In this document: positions 6,265-9,351 of the stretch, one piece after another
Layout of the letters: each line of letters begins with the position of its first letter
Position numbering within the stretch: position 1 is the first letter of the stretch
Origin: JARRQB01 sp965368585
GTDB lineage: Bacteria > Pseudomonadota > Gammaproteobacteria > Chromatiales > Chromatiaceae
Assembly: GCA_965368585.1 (NCBI GenBank)
Contig: CBDUNM010000183.1
Location: forward strand, 1-9,351
Direction of reading: 5' to 3'
Length of the DNA stretch: 9,351 nucleotides
The notes under the pieces: generated by a model
Told to the model about the DNA's origin: nothing
What the model saw: only the letters and a program-made list of their open reading frames with translations
The model's database searches: none
Made by a program: the position numbers and the translations under genes

Positions 6265-9087
6265 ATGTTAGGTAAATTATTTCGGCCTAAATGGCAACAC
6301 CAGAACGCCAAGGTTCGTGCCCGTACCGTAGCCGAAGGCAAGGTAAGCGTCGCGGCGTGTTTCGACATCGCCCTGAACGACACCGCAATGGAAGTACGCG
6401 AACAGGCGATCCAACGCATCGAATCGGTTGAATCGTTGCTGGCGCTGGTGCGCCAATCCCCCGACCTGCGACGCGCTGCGACGCTGCGGCTGGTTGCGCT
6501 TATCGAAGATGCCGACGAGCACGACGATGCGACGCTGACGTCGGTGCTGGACGTCATTGACGACGAACCGCAACGTCGCGCCCTTGCGCAACAAGCCAGA
6601 TCGGCGCGCGTTCGTCTGGCCGCGATCAGAACGATAGACGACGAAGATTTACTCAAGTTGACCGTCACCGGCGATAAGGCCGTTGATGTCCGGCGCGCCG
6701 CGCTCGACCGGGTACAAACGGAAGCCGCGCTCAGCGAAATCGCGAAGTACACGCGAGGGCGTGACAAGACGATCGCCAAACTCGCGGAACAACGTCTGAA
6801 CGAAATACACGACCGCCAGCAACGGTCTGAAGACCGCGAGCGCTTGATCGCCGAACTGGCCGAGACGGTCAGCAGCCATTCGCCTATCGACGAACCCGCC
6901 TGGCAGCGCATGATGGCGACCTGGGACTCGCTGCAGCACGAGGCCAGTGCCGAACAACAGCGCCTGTTCGCGCGGGCCAAAGCCACGCTTGACGCTCGCC
7001 TCGCGGAACAGAAGCAACTGGAACGGGAGGATCGCTCGCGAAAATCGGCGCGGGAAGACCTGCTCCAGCGCCTGCAGGCCTTGACTAAAGAAGTCGATGT
7101 CGCCGATCCCAATGACATATCCGCCGCGATCAGGATCCTGCAAACCGGTTGGTCAGAAGCGACGCCGTTGCAGGATGCCTGGGCAGAACGACGGTTTCAG
7201 GATGAATGGCTGGAAAAAACGACGGTGTTGGAGAATCGCCTCAGGTCACGACGCGCGTTGGGGCAGCAGGAAAACCGGCTGAACTCAGCCATCGACAACC
7301 TGCAGCAACAGCTCGAGCGGGGCGATCTCTCGCTGCGTCAAGTCGAGCGCACCGAGCGCAACAGCGCCGAAACCATTGCCTCGTTAAAGGATCCGCACAG
7401 TTTCGAAAAGCCCATTCACCGCTTGCGCACTCTTACCGAACGCCTGCGCGGCCAGTTTGAAGAGGAGCAAAAGCATAAGCAGTCATTACGAAAGCAACTG
7501 AAAAATCACATTGAGACACTCGAAGCGGCGCTGACCGAGAAAGCCCTCGACCAAGCCAGCGCGGCGCACAAGGCAGCCCTGCGCATCTTGCAGGAGCTCG
7601 GTAAGAATTTGCCCGGCCCGATACAGAAACTCGAACGCAGACTGCGGCAGGTCGAACCCCAGCTGCGCGAACTGCAGTCGTGGCGCAACTGGGGTACCGA
7701 CCACGCGCGCGAAGAATTGATCGAAGCGGCAAAGACCCTGGCGGTCTCCGCGGTCGACATCAACCAGCGCGCCAAGGAATTGAACCGCTTGCGTGAGCAA
7801 TGGAAATCGCTCGGCGGTTCCGGGCACGGCGTGCAGGCAATGTGGAAAACGTTTGACGCCGCGTGTACGGCCGCATACGCCCCCATCAAGGCGGAGCACA
7901 CCAAGGAGCAACAGGCACGCGAACAGAATTTGGCTGTCCGCGCCAGTATTTGCGCCGATGTGGAATCGCTGGTTGAGGACACCGACTGGGAATCACCCGA
8001 TTGGCGCGCGGTCGACAAGGCCCTGCAATCGGCCCGGCGAAAATGGCGTGACACCGGCGGCGTCCCGCACAAGGCATGGAAAGCGATCAAGACCCGGTTC
8101 GACCGGGCCATCGAGGATTTGGACGAGCACCTGGCCAAGGAACGACGTCACAATTTCCTGCAGCGTCAGGCGCTGGTGCGTGATGCGGAAGCCCTGCGCG
8201 ATGTCGAAGACAACCGCGCCGCCGTCGTGGAGGCGCGCAATCTGCGCAACGCCTGGCAAGTCACCGTCACGTCAAAGCCGAGCGAGGAACGCAAACTTTG
8301 GCAAGCCTTCAACAAGGCAATGGACGCCGTATTCGCACGCGACCGGGAGGCGCGGGATGAGTTCAAGGCGGAATTGGACGAACACCGCGTGGTCGCCGAA
8401 ACACTATGCCAGCGCGTCGAGCAGCTTGCCGACAGCGAAGCGATCGCCGCGCGTCAAAAACGCGCGGAGTTGACCCAGGCCGAAGATGAATTCCGTCACC
8501 TCGGTGCGCTGCCGAAAGGGCCGCGTGAGGCGCTGGAGCGCCGCTTCGGCCAAGCCGTGCGGAAAGCCCAACAAAGCATTGCGGAGGCCGATCGCGCATA
8601 CGCCGCTCAAGCGCTGCAGCAACTGCATGATCTGCATTCGATCTGCGAGCGCGCCGAGACCCTGGCGCATTCGCAGCCACCGGATGCGCAAGCCGTCGCC
8701 GACATCGATGATGCGTGGGAAGCGGCAGCAAAACCTGAGACTTACAAACCGACTGTCGAAAAACTAACCCAGCGCTACATTGTCGCGCGGCAGGTGCTGG
8801 CAGGCGAGCGGGCGCTGACAGTATTGGGCGATCTCGATCGACATGCCGAGATCCGAGAGACGCTCTGCGTCGACCTGGAAATTCTACGCGGCATGGACTC
8901 CCCCGCGGACGCCGGTCAGCTGCGTATGGCTCGCCAGGTCGACCTGTTGGAAGACGCAATGAAAGGCGGCGAAAAAGACAAGGACAAGACCATCCGCCGG
9001 CTACAGTTCGACTACCTTTCCGTGGGCGCCGTTGCGCCGGAAAAACGGCAACCGCTCGACGAGCGTTTCGCTAGGCTCTTTCCATAG
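6265..9087 (+). CDS. DUF349 domain-containing protein, long HEAT-repeat/coiled-coil type
   Basis: The molecular function is unknown; the family is recognised. The 940-residue product has no signal peptide or membrane segment, so it is probably cytosolic. Residues 1 to about 190 are HEAT-like helical pairs (VREQAIQRI, VRLAAIRTI, VRRAALDRV). A long charged, coiled-coil-prone section runs from about 190 to 490. DUF349 units then repeat every 70 to 80 residues, each with a tryptophan or aromatic followed later by a WxxF-like helix. They are LREQWKSLGG with AMWKTFDAAC (from 509), ARRKWRDTGG (tryptophan 594), LRNAWQV with LWQAFNKAMD (tryptophan 664) and a degenerate EFRHLGALPKG (about 742). Weaker copies may lie near 220 and 296. 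The C-terminal part (ETLCVDLEILRGMDSPADAG, then a final leucine/phenylalanine-rich tail) is typical of gammaproteobacterial members. The start is supported by family N-terminus MLGKLFRPKWQHQN and a weak GACGAG before the ATG. It follows ettA on the same strand. Confidence 0.88.
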   Translation: MLGKLFRPKWQHQNAKVRARTVAEGKVSVAACFDIALNDTAMEVREQAIQRIESVESLLALVRQSPDLRRAATLRLVALIEDADEHDDATLTSVLDVIDDEPQRRALAQQARSARVRLAAIRTIDDEDLLKLTVTGDKAVDVRRAALDRVQTEAALSEIAKYTRGRDKTIAKLAEQRLNEIHDRQQRSEDRERLIAELAETVSSHSPIDEPAWQRMMATWDSLQHEASAEQQRLFARAKATLDARLAEQKQLEREDRSRKSAREDLLQRLQALTKEVDVADPNDISAAIRILQTGWSEATPLQDAWAERRFQDEWLEKTTVLENRLRSRRALGQQENRLNSAIDNLQQQLERGDLSLRQVERTERNSAETIASLKDPHSFEKPIHRLRTLTERLRGQFEEEQKHKQSLRKQLKNHIETLEAALTEKALDQASAAHKAALRILQELGKNLPGPIQKLERRLRQVEPQLRELQSWRNWGTDHAREELIEAAKTLAVSAVDINQRAKELNRLREQWKSLGGSGHGVQAMWKTFDAACTAAYAPIKAEHTKEQQAREQNLAVRASICADVESLVEDTDWESPDWRAVDKALQSARRKWRDTGGVPHKAWKAIKTRFDRAIEDLDEHLAKERRHNFLQRQALVRDAEALRDVEDNRAAVVEARNLRNAWQVTVTSKPSEERKLWQAFNKAMDAVFARDREARDEFKAELDEHRVVAETLCQRVEQLADSEAIAARQKRAELTQAEDEFRHLGALPKGPREALERRFGQAVRKAQQSIAEADRAYAAQALQQLHDLHSICERAETLAHSQPPDAQAVADIDDAWEAAAKPETYKPTVEKLTQRYIVARQVLAGERALTVLGDLDRHAEIRETLCVDLEILRGMDSPADAGQLRMARQVDLLEDAMKGGEKDKDKTIRRLQFDYLSVGAVAPEKRQPLDERFARLFP

Positions 9088-9133
9088 CCGGATTCGCCTG
9101 ACCGCCGATAATGGGCCGACACCTCGGAATGCG

Positions 9134-9170
9134 GCGGAGAATTAATCTCCGCGCGGCATCCCTTCCGCGC
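9134..9170. other. Two adjacent hairpins between convergent genes
   Basis: GCGGAGA/TCTCCGC (9134-9140 and 9146-9152, loop ATTAA) is followed by GCGCGG/CCGCGC (9151-9156 and 9165-9170, eight-base loop). The two stems share two bases, so they are alternatives or slightly shortened neighbours. They fill the gap between the stop of the DUF349 gene and the stop of the DUF1244 gene. Neither is followed by a U-tract on either strand, so they are not standard intrinsic terminators; a transcript 3'-end or factor-dependent stop is possible. Confidence 0.45.
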
Positions 9171-9176
9171 GAATGA

Positions 9177-9351
9177 TCAATTGTGGCCGCTGATTTTTGC
9201 GTGCAGAGGCTTGGTCGTTTCGTACCGGGCCATTTGCTCTGGCGACGCTTTTTCCTGGTATTTGCCTTTCCATTCGTCGTAGCTCATACCGTAAATCGCT
9301 TCGCGGGCACTGTCGTAGTCGACCGCCTGGCCACGCGCCGCGGCCGCGGCG
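9177..9351 (-). CDS. DUF1244 family protein, C-terminal part, truncated by window edge
   Basis: Reading the minus strand from the right edge to a TGA at 9179-9177 gives 57 codons. They carry AREAIYGMSYDEWKGKYQEK, then ASPEQMARYE and an end in ISGHN. The AREhhYGMPYxEWKxKYQxxAxxEQ pattern is the C-terminal signature of DUF1244 proteins, small (roughly 100-residue) cytosolic proteins of unknown function in Alpha- and Gammaproteobacteria. Here Ser replaces the usual Pro after GM. The N-terminal half, which normally contains a conserved arginine/cysteine segment, is outside the window. The gene is convergent with the DUF349 gene. The stretch is too short to appear as a full open frame but is supported by the motif. 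Confidence 0.82.
   Translation of the reverse strand, partial: AAAAARGQAVDYDSAREAIYGMSYDEWKGKYQEKASPEQMARYETTKPLHAKISGHN

Noticed and set aside
6150..7118. 322-codon frame on the minus strand, Ser/Arg-rich
   Set aside because: This is a shadow of the DUF349 gene in GC-rich sequence. Its composition (Ser/Arg/Ala runs) is typical of antisense frames.

Overview
The window looks like chromosomal DNA of a sulfur-oxidising gammaproteobacterium. The evidence is a full-length EttA almost identical in layout to the E. coli protein, a DUF349 protein of the long gammaproteobacterial type, a DUF1244 C-terminus, a SoxX/SoxA cytochrome pair, and an exported protein with a PEP-CTERM-like (VPLP) sorting tail. 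The combination would fit Chromatiales-like or related sulfur oxidisers, but the placement is inference. I see no transposase, integrase, CRISPR array or phage gene. Most of the window reads as ordinary, gene-dense chromosome.

Layout from left to right. (1) The 5' part of a tRNA-Pro(UGG) gene on the minus strand is cut by the window edge. (2) folD lies on the plus strand and probably starts at a GTG codon at 208. (3) soxA and soxX lie on the minus strand, convergent with folD. They form a two-gene unit transcribed soxX to soxA with a 4-base start/stop overlap. (4) Upstream of soxX on the same strand is a 401-residue exported protein with a VPLP-type C-terminal sorting signal. A good Rho-independent terminator (2552-2584) follows it, so soxXA probably has its own promoter. 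(5) A 478-base AT-rich gap follows, holding a very good sigma-54 (-24/-12) promoter for the sorting-signal gene and possible upstream activator sites. (6) ettA is on the plus strand. (7) A 256-base gap leads to a 940-residue DUF349 protein on the plus strand. (8) A short convergent gap with two back-to-back hairpins precedes the C-terminal end of a DUF1244 protein on the minus strand, cut by the right edge.

How the genes relate. FolD (one-carbon folate metabolism), EttA (translation control) and the tRNA are housekeeping genes. SoxXA is the periplasmic c-type cytochrome that starts thiosulfate oxidation by attaching the substrate to the SoxYZ carrier. No soxB, soxYZ, soxK or soxL is next to it here, so the rest of the pathway must lie elsewhere if it is present. 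The VPLP-tailed protein is probably handled by an exosortase encoded elsewhere. Its sigma-54 promoter agrees with what is known of PEP-CTERM regulation by RpoN and the PrsK/PrsR two-component pair. I found no clearly new system. The most informative non-coding signal is that sigma-54 promoter with its upstream region.
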